Part shown: positions 40,114 through 49,556 of the stretch, in pieces | Layout: each line of letters begins with the position of its first letter | How positions within the stretch are numbered: the first letter of the stretch is position 1 | Assembly (NCBI GenBank): GCA_964521665.1 | Contig: CAZFSG010000004.1 | Coordinates: forward strand, 1-53,332 | From: JANXDG01 sp964521665 | GTDB lineage: Bacteria; Elusimicrobiota; Endomicrobiia; DTEH01 | Reading direction: 5' to 3' | DNA: 53,332 bases | Made by a program: the position numbers and the translations under genes | Notes under the pieces: model-generated | What the model saw: the letters and a program-made list of their open reading frames with translations, nothing else | Database searches by the model: none | What the model was told of the DNA's origin: nothing

Positions 40114-41091
40114 CTATTTTGGTATTCTTATTCTGTGAGGTGGCCAATAAACAATCAAAGGAGCTCCTTTTATATATTTTTCTTCTAATGGTCCCCAAAA
40201 TCTGCTATCAAAAGATTTATCTCTGTTATCACCTAAAACAAAATAACATCCTGGTGGTACAATCACAGGACCAAAATTGTCTCGGACAAAACTAGGTGGT
40301 ATTTTTGTAAATCTTCCTTGTTCCCATGCACGTTGATATTCTTGTTGTGTTTTATAAAATTTTATTGATTGATAAATATTATCCTTATCTTCAAAGTTTA
40401 CATATGGTTCATTTTGTGGCTCATCATTTATATACAACACTTTATCCTTAATTTCTACTTTATCTCCAGGAAGAGCAACACAACGTTTAACAAAATCTTT
40501 TTGTATTTTATTTTCTCTTTCCTCTTCAGAAAGGGCTGCTGGTGGACAAGAAAAAACTACTATATCTCCTTTTTTAATTTTTTTTATTTTAAACACTCTT
40601 TTTTCAGTAAACGGTATTTTGATACCATAAATAAATTTGTTCACAAACAAATGGTCTCCTTCAAGCAATGTCATTCTCATACTACCAGTAGGTATTTTGA
40701 ACGCTTGAATACAACAATACATTATCACACTAACAACTGCTAAAGTTGACCATCCAGTTTGTCCCCAGTCAAGATCAGAAATCAAAACCTTGTTAATTTT
40801 TTCTTTAGAAATATACAAACTATATAATAGAAAAACAAAAGATAAAATTACACCTGCAAACAATGCATACTTTGTTTGTACTTCAATTTGTCCACTGAAC
40901 GTACTTAACACTAATCCTATTATTCCTCCACCAATAAAGCCTAATAGTGTATGTAAAACAACAAATTTTTTTCTTATATTTTTATCTTCAATGTTTGGTT
41001 TCAAAAGTTTGTACAAAATATGCCAAATTAAAAAAAGAAAAGCAAAAACTAAAAGTTTTCCTTCCATTGCCATTTTTTCAAAAAATATCAT
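40114..41091 (-). CDS. lepB: Signal peptidase I with extended N-terminal membrane domain
   Basis: A 325-aa leader peptidase that removes signal peptides. The catalytic Ser lies in PTGSMRMTLLEGDHLFV (S137) and the Lys in KDFVKRCVALPGD (K202). GDNRDKSFDSRFWGP is box E. Upstream of the catalytic domain lie about four predicted membrane helices (residues ~10-30, 42-65, 75-95, 115-132), more than the one or two usual in SPase I. It has an excellent ribosome site (GAGGAGGAAT). It lies 21 nt after trxB. Confidence 0.93.
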   Translation of the reverse strand: MIFFEKMAMEGKLLVFAFLFLIWHILYKLLKPNIEDKNIRKKFVVLHTLLGFIGGGIIGLVLSTFSGQIEVQTKYALFAGVILSFVFLLYSLYISKEKINKVLISDLDWGQTGWSTLAVVSVIMYCCIQAFKIPTGSMRMTLLEGDHLFVNKFIYGIKIPFTEKRVFKIKKIKKGDIVVFSCPPAALSEEERENKIQKDFVKRCVALPGDKVEIKDKVLYINDEPQNEPYVNFEDKDNIYQSIKFYKTQQEYQRAWEQGRFTKIPPSFVRDNFGPVIVPPGCYFVLGDNRDKSFDSRFWGPLEEKYIKGAPLIVYWPPHRIRIPK

Positions 41092-41112
41092 TATTTATTC
41101 CTCCTCGCATTA

Positions 41113-42036
41113 TTATTTTTCTAAAAACTTTTCTACCGCTAACGCAGCTTTTGCACCTTCAGCTGCTGCACAAACCACTTGTTTTATAGAACCTTTTCTA
41201 CAATCACCACAAGCAAAAATACCTCTAACCGAAGTTTCTAACTTATCATCCGTAATTATATATCCATCTTCATCTAAATCTAACAAGTTTTTCACAAAAT
41301 CTGTATTTGGTTGATGTCCTATACATACAAAAACACCATCACAAAACATTTCTTTCTGTTCTCCTAATTCTACATTTTTTAGTAAAACAGCAGAAATTTT
41401 TTCATCTCCTATCAATTTTTCAACAATATATGGTGTTAAAAATTCTACATTATCTTTTTGTTTAAGTCGTTCTTGAAGAATTTTTGTAGCACGAAATTCA
41501 TTTCTTCTATGGACAAGATATAACTTTTTAACAAATTTAGTAAGATAAATTGCTTCGGTAAATGCGGTATCACCACCACCAACAACTGTTACTACTTTAT
41601 CTTTAAATAATTGAGCATCACATATTGCACAGTATGAAATTCCCCTACCAATAAACTTTTCTTCGTTTTCAACACCTAACTTTTTATTTCTTCTCCCTGT
41701 AGCAATAATCACAGATTTTGTTTCAATAAAATCATCTTGAGTATAAACTAAAAAATTTTTTTCTTTTAGTTCAATTTTTATCACTTCGGATTCAACAAAC
41801 TCAGTTCCAAATTTTACTGCTTGTTGTTTCATTCTTTCAATAAGTTCAAACCCGTTTATCCCTTCAGAAAAACCTGGGTAGTTTTCAATTATATCTGTAA
41901 GAACAACTTGTGGTGAATATGCAACTGAAGAAAAAACTAATGTTTTTAATAACGCTCGTGAAGTATAAATTGCAGCAGATAATCCCGCAGGACCACTTCC
42001 AATTATAACTACATCATAGACATCATTTCTTTTCAT
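41113..42036 (-). CDS. trxB: Thioredoxin-disulfide reductase
   Basis: A 307-aa FAD/NADPH enzyme. The FAD loop is IIGSGPAGLSAAIYTSRALL (residues ~11-30), the redox-active disulfide CAICDA (~136-141) and the NADPH loop VVGGGDTAFTEAIYL. GIFACGDCRKGSIKQVVCAAAEGAKAA closes the FAD domain. It reduces thioredoxin in the cytoplasm. The start overlaps the end of folC by 14 nt. Confidence 0.95.
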   Translation of the reverse strand: MKRNDVYDVVIIGSGPAGLSAAIYTSRALLKTLVFSSVAYSPQVVLTDIIENYPGFSEGINGFELIERMKQQAVKFGTEFVESEVIKIELKEKNFLVYTQDDFIETKSVIIATGRRNKKLGVENEEKFIGRGISYCAICDAQLFKDKVVTVVGGGDTAFTEAIYLTKFVKKLYLVHRRNEFRATKILQERLKQKDNVEFLTPYIVEKLIGDEKISAVLLKNVELGEQKEMFCDGVFVCIGHQPNTDFVKNLLDLDEDGYIITDDKLETSVRGIFACGDCRKGSIKQVVCAAAEGAKAALAVEKFLEK

Positions 42037-43321
42037 TTTTAAAAATAGATGATATATAAAAACTTCCTACAAAAAAAATTTTGTTTTTATTACAATTTTT
42101 TTCAAGATAGTTCAACATTTGTGAAACATTATAAAACTTTATTGTTTTGTCATCAAAATACTTTTTTGCTTCTCTATAGATAGTAGTAAGTTTTTGACAT
42201 CGTGGTGTTGGTAATTTGTAAACAATAAATTTTTCAATTTTATTTTTTAACATAGCTAAAGTTTTAATTATAGATTTATAATCTTTTTCTTTCATTATTG
42301 TGAAACACACAACAATATTTTTCCATGAAGAATACGATAATGTTGACACAAAATTGTTAACTGCAGCAGTATTATGTGCTCCATCTATCACAACGTTTAG
42401 ATTTTTATATTTTAACTTTTGCATCCTGAAAGGAATCTGAGTTAGTTTTATTGCATCAAACATCTTTTTATAATCCAAATTATTAACCACTCCTATTTTA
42501 CTTAACTCTTCAACAATTTTTATTGATAACAAAACGTTATATGGCTGAATTAAAGAACAAACAGGTAAAATAAATTTGAATGTATTTCTATTATCTTTTA
42601 TTTCACAAAATGTTTCCCATTTGTCAAAATCAAAACTTATTTTACACATTTTTTTTGGTACATCAACAAATTTTGTATTCAATTTCTTACACAGGTTATA
42701 TAAATAATCCTTATATTTTTCTTTTATATCGCCACAGATAAAAATTGAGTTAGGTTTTATAATTGCTGATTTATCTTTTAGTATTTTAAACTCTGTGTTT
42801 CCTAAAACCTCAGTATGGTCTAAAGAAATACTTGTTATACAAGAAACAATACTTTTAGAAATAACATTTGTCGCATCAAGTTTTCCACCAAGACCTACTT
42901 CAAGAATTATAAAATCCGGTTGTATCTCGTAAAAACATAAAAACATCACACAAGTAAGAAGTTCAAAATATGTTAGTTTTAAAAACAATTTTTTAGGGAT
43001 TGATTCGTAAATAATTCCAAGATATTTTTCTAATTGAGAACGACTAATTGGTTTGTTATTAATTTGTATTCTTTCTGTTACATCATATATATGAGGCGAG
43101 ATAAAAAGTCCTGTAGAATATCCTAAAGAAGTAAGGATAACAGATGTATATATTGCAACTGAACCTTTTCCATTGGTTCCTGTAATATGAATAATATTGT
43201 TTATTTTATGCTGTGGGTTTGAAAGATAATTTAAAACAAGTTTAATATTTTCAAGATTATAATTTTTACTAACATATTCTTTTTTCCCAACGATATCCAA
43301 ATACTTAAGCAAATTGTGCAT
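42023..43321 (-). CDS. folC: Folylpolyglutamate/dihydrofolate synthase
   Basis: A 432-aa Mur-ligase-fold enzyme that adds Glu to folates. The ATP loop is IIHITGTNGKGSVAIYTS (residues ~42-58), then GLFISPHIYDVTERIQIN, GGKLDATNVI, SISLDHTEVLGNT and VIDGAHNTAAVNNFV. It is of the single-gene FPGS/DHFS class. I use the ATG at 43321; a TTG at 43330 would add three residues. Overlaps trxB downstream. Confidence 0.92.
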   Translation of the reverse strand: MHNLLKYLDIVGKKEYVSKNYNLENIKLVLNYLSNPQHKINNIIHITGTNGKGSVAIYTSVILTSLGYSTGLFISPHIYDVTERIQINNKPISRSQLEKYLGIIYESIPKKLFLKLTYFELLTCVMFLCFYEIQPDFIILEVGLGGKLDATNVISKSIVSCITSISLDHTEVLGNTEFKILKDKSAIIKPNSIFICGDIKEKYKDYLYNLCKKLNTKFVDVPKKMCKISFDFDKWETFCEIKDNRNTFKFILPVCSLIQPYNVLLSIKIVEELSKIGVVNNLDYKKMFDAIKLTQIPFRMQKLKYKNLNVVIDGAHNTAAVNNFVSTLSYSSWKNIVVCFTIMKEKDYKSIIKTLAMLKNKIEKFIVYKLPTPRCQKLTTIYREAKKYFDDKTIKFYNVSQMLNYLEKNCNKNKIFFVGSFYISSIFKNEKK

Positions 43322-43336
43322 AATATACAAGAATTT

Positions 43337-44512
43337 TCACAAAATTTGTTTTCTAACAATATCAATATCTTTATCTCCTCTACCCGAAAGACAAATTACT
43401 ACAATATCCGTTGAAAGAAATTTTTTTCTGTTTTTAACAATCCAACCTATTGCATGGGCAGGTTCTAACGCTGGAATTATACCTTCAAGTTTTGATAAAA
43501 TATCAAATCCTAACAATGCTGTGTCATCATCTGCTGTTACATACTCTGCTCTGCCAATTGATTTATAATAACTATGTTCAGGACCTACTGCTGGATAATC
43601 AAGCCCTGCTGAGATAGAATGTGTAGTTTGTATTTGTCCATTTTTATCAACCAAAACATATGTTTTCATTCCGTGAATAACACCTATCTTTCCTTTTGCT
43701 AAAGTAGCAGCATGCATGTTTGTGTTCAACCCTTTTCCTGCTGCTTCAACACCAACCATTTTCACATTTTTATATTTGAAAAATGGTGAAAACAATCCTA
43801 TTGCGTTTGAACCACCTCCTACACAAGCAACTAAATAATTAGGTAGTTTTCCTTCAAGTTTAAATATCTGTTTTTTAACCTCTTTGCCTATAATTGACTG
43901 AAAATTTCTCACAATCAAAGGATATGGATGTGGACCTACTACAGAACCTATTACATAAAATGTATCTTTCACATTTGTGACCCAGTCTCTTAAACATTCG
44001 TTTATCGCATCCTTTAAAGTTTTTGAACCTAACTTTACAGGAATAACTTCCGCACCAAGTAGTTTCATTCTATACACATTTATTTCTTGTCTATTAACAT
44101 CTTCTTCACCCATATATACAACACATTTTATACCTAACAATGCTGCTACAGTTGCTGTTGCAACACCATGTTGACCCGCACCAGTTTCAGCAATGATTCG
44201 TTTTTTATTCATAAACCTGGCAAGTAATACCTGACCAATTGTATTATTAATTTTATGTGCTCCTGTATGACACAAATCTTCCCGCTTAAGATATATTTTA
44301 AATCCACAATATGATGATAAATTTTTTGCAAAATAAAGTGGTGTTGGCCTACCAGCATAAGAAGTTAAATAGTAGTTTAGAAGAGATAAAAATTTTTTAT
44401 CTTTGATATATTTGTTATAACTTTGTTCAAGTTCATCAAGACAATAATACAATGTTTCAGGAACAAATCTTCCACCAAAGTTACCAAAATACCAGTTTTT
44501 GTTTTTTTTCAT
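43337..44512 (-). CDS. trpB: Tryptophan synthase beta chain
   Basis: A 391-aa PLP enzyme that joins indole and serine. It opens with FGNFGGRFVPETL. RPTPLYFAKNLS and LKREDLCHTGAHKINNT carry the PLP Lys. AETGAGQHGVATAT holds the catalytic Glu, CVGGGSNAIGLF the phosphate site, and CLSGRGDKD the last motif. This is the trpB1 type that normally pairs with TrpA, but no trpA or other trp gene lies in the window. It is set 1 nt after the LPP20-like lipoprotein and 15 nt before folC. Confidence 0.95.
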   Translation of the reverse strand: MKKNKNWYFGNFGGRFVPETLYYCLDELEQSYNKYIKDKKFLSLLNYYLTSYAGRPTPLYFAKNLSSYCGFKIYLKREDLCHTGAHKINNTIGQVLLARFMNKKRIIAETGAGQHGVATATVAALLGIKCVVYMGEEDVNRQEINVYRMKLLGAEVIPVKLGSKTLKDAINECLRDWVTNVKDTFYVIGSVVGPHPYPLIVRNFQSIIGKEVKKQIFKLEGKLPNYLVACVGGGSNAIGLFSPFFKYKNVKMVGVEAAGKGLNTNMHAATLAKGKIGVIHGMKTYVLVDKNGQIQTTHSISAGLDYPAVGPEHSYYKSIGRAEYVTADDDTALLGFDILSKLEGIIPALEPAHAIGWIVKNRKKFLSTDIVVICLSGRGDKDIDIVRKQIL

Positions 44513-44513
44513 A

Positions 44514-45926
44514 CTAAAAATTAGAATTTATAAATTCAACAGTTGTCTCAACTAATTTTTTAACAACATTTTCTTCAGCTTCTTTTTTTGTTCTACCAAA
44601 ACCTTTGATTCCACTATAAGATTTACTTAGTTGTATTTTTTGTGTTTTTACATCTTTTATTTCCACAGATATATTACCAGAATATATCTCAGCAAAAGGT
44701 TTCTGTGTTCCATCAGGCAGTGTGATTTTATCACCTATATATTCTGTATCAACTGTAGCAGATATAATATAATCTGCATTATCAAAATTTCCTATATTAA
44801 ACCCTTGAGTTTTTAAACCTGAAACAAGTTGTGATTTTATAAAATCAATCATAACAGTATTTTTACATTTAACATCAACAACAAATTTTTTTGTTTCTTT
44901 TAACTCTTTTGCAACAATATGGAACACAATTTTGAAATTAGATAAATAATCCGGATTTTTCCATTGTTGTGTCAAACTTGCAGTATCAATTAGTACTTCA
45001 ACAACATTTTCTTTTGCAAACAAATTATAAACTTTAAATTTTGCAATACCGTCTGTATCTGTAACAGCAACAGGTTGTAAATCAACATTTCCTTTACCAA
45101 CCTTTGTTTTTAAAGGTAAAGAAATAATAGGAATAACATTTTTGTCATAATTTAGTTCACATTTTACAACAAGTTCTAAATTATCCTGCGGGCCTAAAAT
45201 TGTTTCGATACTTGTTTGAGTTAAAGGAACAAAATTAAATGAAGACAACAGTTTATTTAACTTGTTTTGTACATCAAAAAATAACGTAATATTATCAATC
45301 TTATCCACAACATAAACACCTTTGATTTCTTTAAGTTGTGTACTAATTTGTGACAACAATGATATTGCAGAAATTATATTTCTATTTGATATATATTCAT
45401 CTACATTCTTTAATTGTTGTATTGCTGACTTCATTATAGCAATATTTTGCAGTTCTTGTTTTTGTAATTCTTCTTCTATAACTTTATAAAGTTCTGCTTT
45501 TGTTGTCCATACATATACCCAATAAAAAGAGTTTTTGTAATCAATATATTCCTCAAAATATTTTCTTCCTAACAATGTTTCAAACATAATATTTGTTAAA
45601 CTGTCAACTTGGTCAGTAGCATGTTGCTGGTATTTTTTGTCAACATACGAAATTTTATCTTCCATTTTGTGTTGGAGAACACCTTTGACTTCTGTCTTAA
45701 GTTTTATAGCAAGATTTTTTATTGCTTGGTTATAAGCAGAATGTCGTGCTTCAACTAAAGTAGACTTGTTTTTTTTATCAAATTTTGCAAACCCTATTCC
45801 TTCAATACCATCTTTTGAGAAAGTTCGTTGACCAAATTCTTTTACCCATACAGGTGTTCTTGTTGTTGCACAAGAAAACAAAAATTTTGATATTAGAATT
45901 AATAGAGCAACTTGTTTTACTCTCAT
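44514..45926 (-). CDS. LPP20-like lipoprotein
   Basis: A 470-aa protein from ATG 45926, which overlaps the upstream lipoprotein stop (ATGA); an ATG at 45935 is possible. Signal peptide MRVKQVALLILISKFLFSC has a lipobox (LFSC), so it is probably lipidated. Residues ~25-140 resemble the LPP20 domain (GIGFAKFDKKNKSTLVEARHSAYNQAIKNLA, in parts). A longer middle region, beta-rich with an Ig-like part (LELVVKCELNYDK, ATVDTEYIGDK), and a C-terminal SKSYSGIKGFGRTKKEAEENVVKKL segment follow. Function unknown; outer-membrane or periplasmic. Confidence 0.72.
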   Translation of the reverse strand: MRVKQVALLILISKFLFSCATTRTPVWVKEFGQRTFSKDGIEGIGFAKFDKKNKSTLVEARHSAYNQAIKNLAIKLKTEVKGVLQHKMEDKISYVDKKYQQHATDQVDSLTNIMFETLLGRKYFEEYIDYKNSFYWVYVWTTKAELYKVIEEELQKQELQNIAIMKSAIQQLKNVDEYISNRNIISAISLLSQISTQLKEIKGVYVVDKIDNITLFFDVQNKLNKLLSSFNFVPLTQTSIETILGPQDNLELVVKCELNYDKNVIPIISLPLKTKVGKGNVDLQPVAVTDTDGIAKFKVYNLFAKENVVEVLIDTASLTQQWKNPDYLSNFKIVFHIVAKELKETKKFVVDVKCKNTVMIDFIKSQLVSGLKTQGFNIGNFDNADYIISATVDTEYIGDKITLPDGTQKPFAEIYSGNISVEIKDVKTQKIQLSKSYSGIKGFGRTKKEAEENVVKKLVETTVEFINSNF

Positions 45927-47347
45927 AAATGACATCTTGTAATAAGAAATGTTTTTTTAGCAGGATTTATTTTTATTTCTGAATACCACTTTTTTTGTAA
46001 TAAATTGTTGTCTTTATCATAGAATAAAATCTCAAAATTATATACTCCAGGTTTTAGTTGTAAAGAAACCATCTGTATTTCCCTAGGGAGTGTTCTCCAA
46101 GAACGTTTATCTGCTTGTTCAGTAGCAACAGCAACTGTTTGCAACATTTTTTTTACTAACCATTTTGTACTGTCATCTGATTTTTCAGTTAATTTAGCAG
46201 TTATTTCTCTTGACAAAGCATATTTTATTGCGGCACGTGCAATAGCTTTTATCTTAATTTTTGCAATTCTATCTTCAAGATTTTTTATTGCTATAGTTTC
46301 AATATCCTCAACAAGATATGTTTTTTGTGATAAAATTTTATTATTTTTTTCATCGTAAACATTAACAACAGCATATTTAACTTTGTTATCTGAAGGGATA
46401 AATTTTGGAAATGCAACTAAGAATTGTTCGTCAGACGCAATTGAACGTGCAATTTGTCTAGCTTTTTGAACATCTTTTTGTTCATCACCTGCTACTTGTA
46501 CACTACCAACATACGTCCATCCCTCACCAAAAGTTACTTCTATATAATGGTCAATTTTATATGGAGCAAAACCTAAATAGCAAAAAATAATTGCTTCACC
46601 GTCTTTGCTATCTATATTGTAATCTTTATATTTATAATTAAGTTTATATTTTGAAGAGATTTCTTCAAACTCTTCTTTAAACCCTAACTTTTTTGCCATC
46701 TTTAATGAACGAATAAGTAAATCTTGTGGTATATCAAAAGTATAAATTTTTTTGTTTGTATTATATTCATTTATAGATTTTCTATATGAAATAAAAGCAT
46801 CGTTGAACTCGTTCTGACTTTCATATAACAATCCTGTAAGATATCTCATAAACGCATCTTCTTTATATACATTTTTTCCACCATAATCAACTTGTAAGGT
46901 CTTAAGTTTATGGTCAACTTTTCTTGCTTCAACAAGTGCATCTTCGTATTTCCCTAATAACAAATAATTTAATGCTTGAAATACATTAATAAATATTTTT
47001 TCAAAATCTTCGCCTGCATATGAACGTTCATTATCAGAAACTAAAAATGTTGACGCTTCTTCAGTAATACTTTTTGTATAAAGTTCTTCAGCAAGTTTTT
47101 CCGCTTTACCAAACGCAGAAATTGATTCTTCATATTTTCCTGCATAATGTAAAACAATAGCCTTGTCTAACCAATAGATTAAAGCGTTTTTTTCACCATA
47201 TTCTTTAAACTTATTTTCTTCAATTAATTCATCTGCTTTATCATAAGTTTCTGTTGAAATAAAATTTTTTAATGTGGAATAATAAGTAAATTGTGTAGCA
47301 CATGCTGTCAAAAATAAACAAACAAAAATTATATTTCTGTATTTCAT
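45923..47347 (-). CDS. TPR-containing lipoprotein (COG3014-like)
   Basis: A 474-aa protein with a lipobox signal peptide (MKYRNIIFVCLFLTAC). Residues ~25-220 hold TPR-like helices (IYWLDKAIVLHYAGKYEESISAF; ALNYLLLGKYEDALVEARKVD; RYLTGLLYESQNEFNDAFISY). The C-terminal half is mixed alpha/beta (VQVAGDEQKDVQKARQIARSIASD; SWRTLPREIQMVSLQLKPGVYNFEI). The layout matches the uncharacterised COG3014 lipoproteins. The stop overlaps the LPP20-like start by 4 nt, so they form a pair. It is the first gene of this run, after a terminator at 47409-47434. Confidence 0.72.
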   Translation of the reverse strand: MKYRNIIFVCLFLTACATQFTYYSTLKNFISTETYDKADELIEENKFKEYGEKNALIYWLDKAIVLHYAGKYEESISAFGKAEKLAEELYTKSITEEASTFLVSDNERSYAGEDFEKIFINVFQALNYLLLGKYEDALVEARKVDHKLKTLQVDYGGKNVYKEDAFMRYLTGLLYESQNEFNDAFISYRKSINEYNTNKKIYTFDIPQDLLIRSLKMAKKLGFKEEFEEISSKYKLNYKYKDYNIDSKDGEAIIFCYLGFAPYKIDHYIEVTFGEGWTYVGSVQVAGDEQKDVQKARQIARSIASDEQFLVAFPKFIPSDNKVKYAVVNVYDEKNNKILSQKTYLVEDIETIAIKNLEDRIAKIKIKAIARAAIKYALSREITAKLTEKSDDSTKWLVKKMLQTVAVATEQADKRSWRTLPREIQMVSLQLKPGVYNFEILFYDKDNNLLQKKWYSEIKINPAKKTFLITRCHL

Positions 47348-47408
47348 AAAAAATACCTTTTTATAAGAGTTGTAGTAAATAAGAAAAGAAAAAAATTTTA
47401 TAAAATTT

Positions 47409-47434
47409 GAAAAAAACCTGTATTTATATCAGGT
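47409..47434 (-). terminator. Probable intrinsic terminator after mlaD
   Basis: Minus strand stem ACCTG (47434-47430), a 9-nt loop, stem CAGGT (47420-47416), and a T-run to 47410. The stem is short (5 bp) but has a clear U tract. It lies 38 nt after the mlaD stop. Confidence 0.55.
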
Positions 47435-47472
47435 AGACACTAAAGTAACCAAGTTCTTTACAGATATCACCC

Positions 47473-48783
47473 CTACCTTGTCAGCCCTATAAGTCCTAAA
47501 AGATACGCGATATCTTCATCTTCAAATGAAACATTTAACATTGTATTAATACTATTTTCTTTTGCTACATCTTCAAATCTTGTACCTAAATATAACCATT
47601 TTGTTAATTTCAGTTTTGCTGATAAATCAAGTTGTGGTGCAGACCTTGATTTTGAAAAATTATACGCCTCTAAACCAAATTCTAAAAGTTTTGATCTATA
47701 TCCTAACGGAAACAATTTTATACCCATACCACCATACGAACGTATAAGTCCACCATAAACTGAGAACCGTTCATAAAAAATTCCACCTATACCTATTGAA
47801 ACAGTGTTATACTGTTCATTTAAAGATGTATCCTCTGACGAAATATTGTTAACTGCAAGGTAATAAAACTTTGTTTTTTTAGGATATATTTCTATCCCAA
47901 CATCATTTTTTGCAACATTGTTTTCTGTATCATACCTAAATCTATAATCCCAATATGTAGTAAACATATTAATTCTGTTCAACGTTTTATCAGCTTTTTC
48001 TGCTACAAGTTTTAGTGATGATATTGTTTGAGCAAACTTTTCAGCTGATTCTTTATCTGAAATAATCTGTCCAACGATAGTTTGTGTAGAAGATATATTT
48101 TCAACCATTTTGTCAATTTTTTCACTAACATTTTTCAAAGTAAGCACTGCTGATTTTACATCTTGTTTTGTTTCTGACAAAAACTGATTTATATTTTCAC
48201 CAGCAATTTCTATGTTCTTTATAGTTTTTTTAACTTGTTGTTCATCAACAACATTATTGATTTTTTTAGAAAGTTCTTCAAGATTTGAAAATATATCACT
48301 TAATTTTTTCCCTAAATTTTTTTCTTTTGATAACTCTGATAACACATCACCAAACTGTTTCAAACTATCAATTCCTTGAGATAACGCATCGTCTATTGAA
48401 ACAACACTTTCAGTCTCATACAAATTATCACCATCTTTAAGAAATTCAGTTGTTGGTTCACCTTGGACAATTTCAATATATTTTACTCCTAAAACACCAG
48501 TTGACGAAATTTTAGCTTTTGCAGTTTTATAAAGTTTTATTTTTGAATCAATCCATACAACAACTTTTGCTTTATCATTAAAAATACCAATTTTTTCAAC
48601 TCTACCTATTTTTACACCGCGCATACGTACCCATGCACGTTCTGCAAGATTACCAATATCGTCAAAATACAAGTTTAACCTATAGCCTTTTTGTAACCTT
48701 ATATCTTTAATAATAAAAATTGAAATACCAAAAACCAAAAGTCCTAAAAACAAAAACAAGCCTACAATAAATTCTTTCTTCAT
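47473..48783 (-). CDS. mlaD: MlaD-like MCE protein fused to a C-terminal beta-barrel-like domain
   Basis: A 436-aa protein. A membrane anchor (residues 7-26) is followed by the MCE domain (~38-115: WVRMRGVKIGRVEKIGIF, ISSTGVLGVKYIEIVQGE). A long alpha-helical segment (~128-272) follows, and residues ~275-436 are amphipathic strands (YYLAVNNIS, TVSIGIGGIFYERFSVYGGLI, GGMGIKLFPLGYRS, LLEFGLEAYNFS, LDLSAKLKLTKWLYLGTRFED). Strand-like ends with alternating residues suggest an outer-membrane barrel, so the protein could bridge both membranes, as reported for MlaD of some diderm Firmicutes. It is coupled to mlaF by a 4-nt overlap. Confidence 0.85.
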   Translation of the reverse strand: MKKEFIVGLFLFLGLLVFGISIFIIKDIRLQKGYRLNLYFDDIGNLAERAWVRMRGVKIGRVEKIGIFNDKAKVVVWIDSKIKLYKTAKAKISSTGVLGVKYIEIVQGEPTTEFLKDGDNLYETESVVSIDDALSQGIDSLKQFGDVLSELSKEKNLGKKLSDIFSNLEELSKKINNVVDEQQVKKTIKNIEIAGENINQFLSETKQDVKSAVLTLKNVSEKIDKMVENISSTQTIVGQIISDKESAEKFAQTISSLKLVAEKADKTLNRINMFTTYWDYRFRYDTENNVAKNDVGIEIYPKKTKFYYLAVNNISSEDTSLNEQYNTVSIGIGGIFYERFSVYGGLIRSYGGMGIKLFPLGYRSKLLEFGLEAYNFSKSRSAPQLDLSAKLKLTKWLYLGTRFEDVAKENSINTMLNVSFEDEDIAYLLGLIGLTR

Positions 48784-49514
48784 ATATTTTTTATTATCGC
48801 AGCAGAAACAAATTCTTTTACTAATGGATAATCAGAAGACAAAACTTCCTGTGGTGTTAAAATAGTAACAATTTTTCCATTGGATAAAAATGCAATACGT
48901 TGAGAAACTTTTAATGCTGCTTTTAAATCATGAGTTACAACAACAGATGTTACATTAAGTTTTTTTTGTAAATTTATGATTAAATCAGTAATAGTTTCAG
49001 CGGTTTGTGGATCCAAACCCGTAGTAGGTTCATCATATAAAATATACTGTGGATTATACGCAACGGCACGTGCTAACGCAACACGTTTCTTCATCCCTCC
49101 AGATAGTTCTGATGGATATTTGTTTTCTATTCCTTCTAAACCTACATAACTTAAATATAGTTTTACTCTATATTCTATTTCTTTTTCTGAAAGGTTATAA
49201 TTTCTTAATCCAAATGCAATATTTTCAAATACTGTCATAGAATCAAACAATGCTGAACTTTGAAATAAATATCCAAACTTTTTTTGAACATTGAGTAAAA
49301 CTTTTTTTTCTGCTGAAGTAATATCAACATCGTCAACAAAAATTTTACCTTTATCAGGTTTTAACAATCCAACAATATTTTTTAATAACACAGTTTTTCC
49401 TTGTCCACTCCCACCCATTATAGTTATAGTTTCTCCATTATAAATCTCAAGATTTATTCCTTGTAAAACAGGAATATTATCAAACGATTTATACAGATTT
49501 ATTATCTTTATCAT
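48780..49514 (-). CDS. mlaF: MlaF-type ABC transporter ATP-binding protein
   Basis: A 244-aa ATPase of the phospholipid transporter. Walker A is MGGSGQGKTVLLKNI, the Q-loop is GYLFQSSALFDSMTV, the signature LSGGMKKRVALARA and Walker B YILYDEPTTGLDP, then the H-loop VVVTHDL. I start at ATG 49514; a GTG at 49529 is possible but unsupported. It lies 42 nt after mlaE and overlaps mlaD. Confidence 0.93.
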   Translation of the reverse strand: MIKIINLYKSFDNIPVLQGINLEIYNGETITIMGGSGQGKTVLLKNIVGLLKPDKGKIFVDDVDITSAEKKVLLNVQKKFGYLFQSSALFDSMTVFENIAFGLRNYNLSEKEIEYRVKLYLSYVGLEGIENKYPSELSGGMKKRVALARAVAYNPQYILYDEPTTGLDPQTAETITDLIINLQKKLNVTSVVVTHDLKAALKVSQRIAFLSNGKIVTILTPQEVLSSDYPLVKEFVSAAIIKNI

Positions 49515-49556
49515 TATTTTTAATACCACAACAAGGTGTGCTACTACATATCCTTT

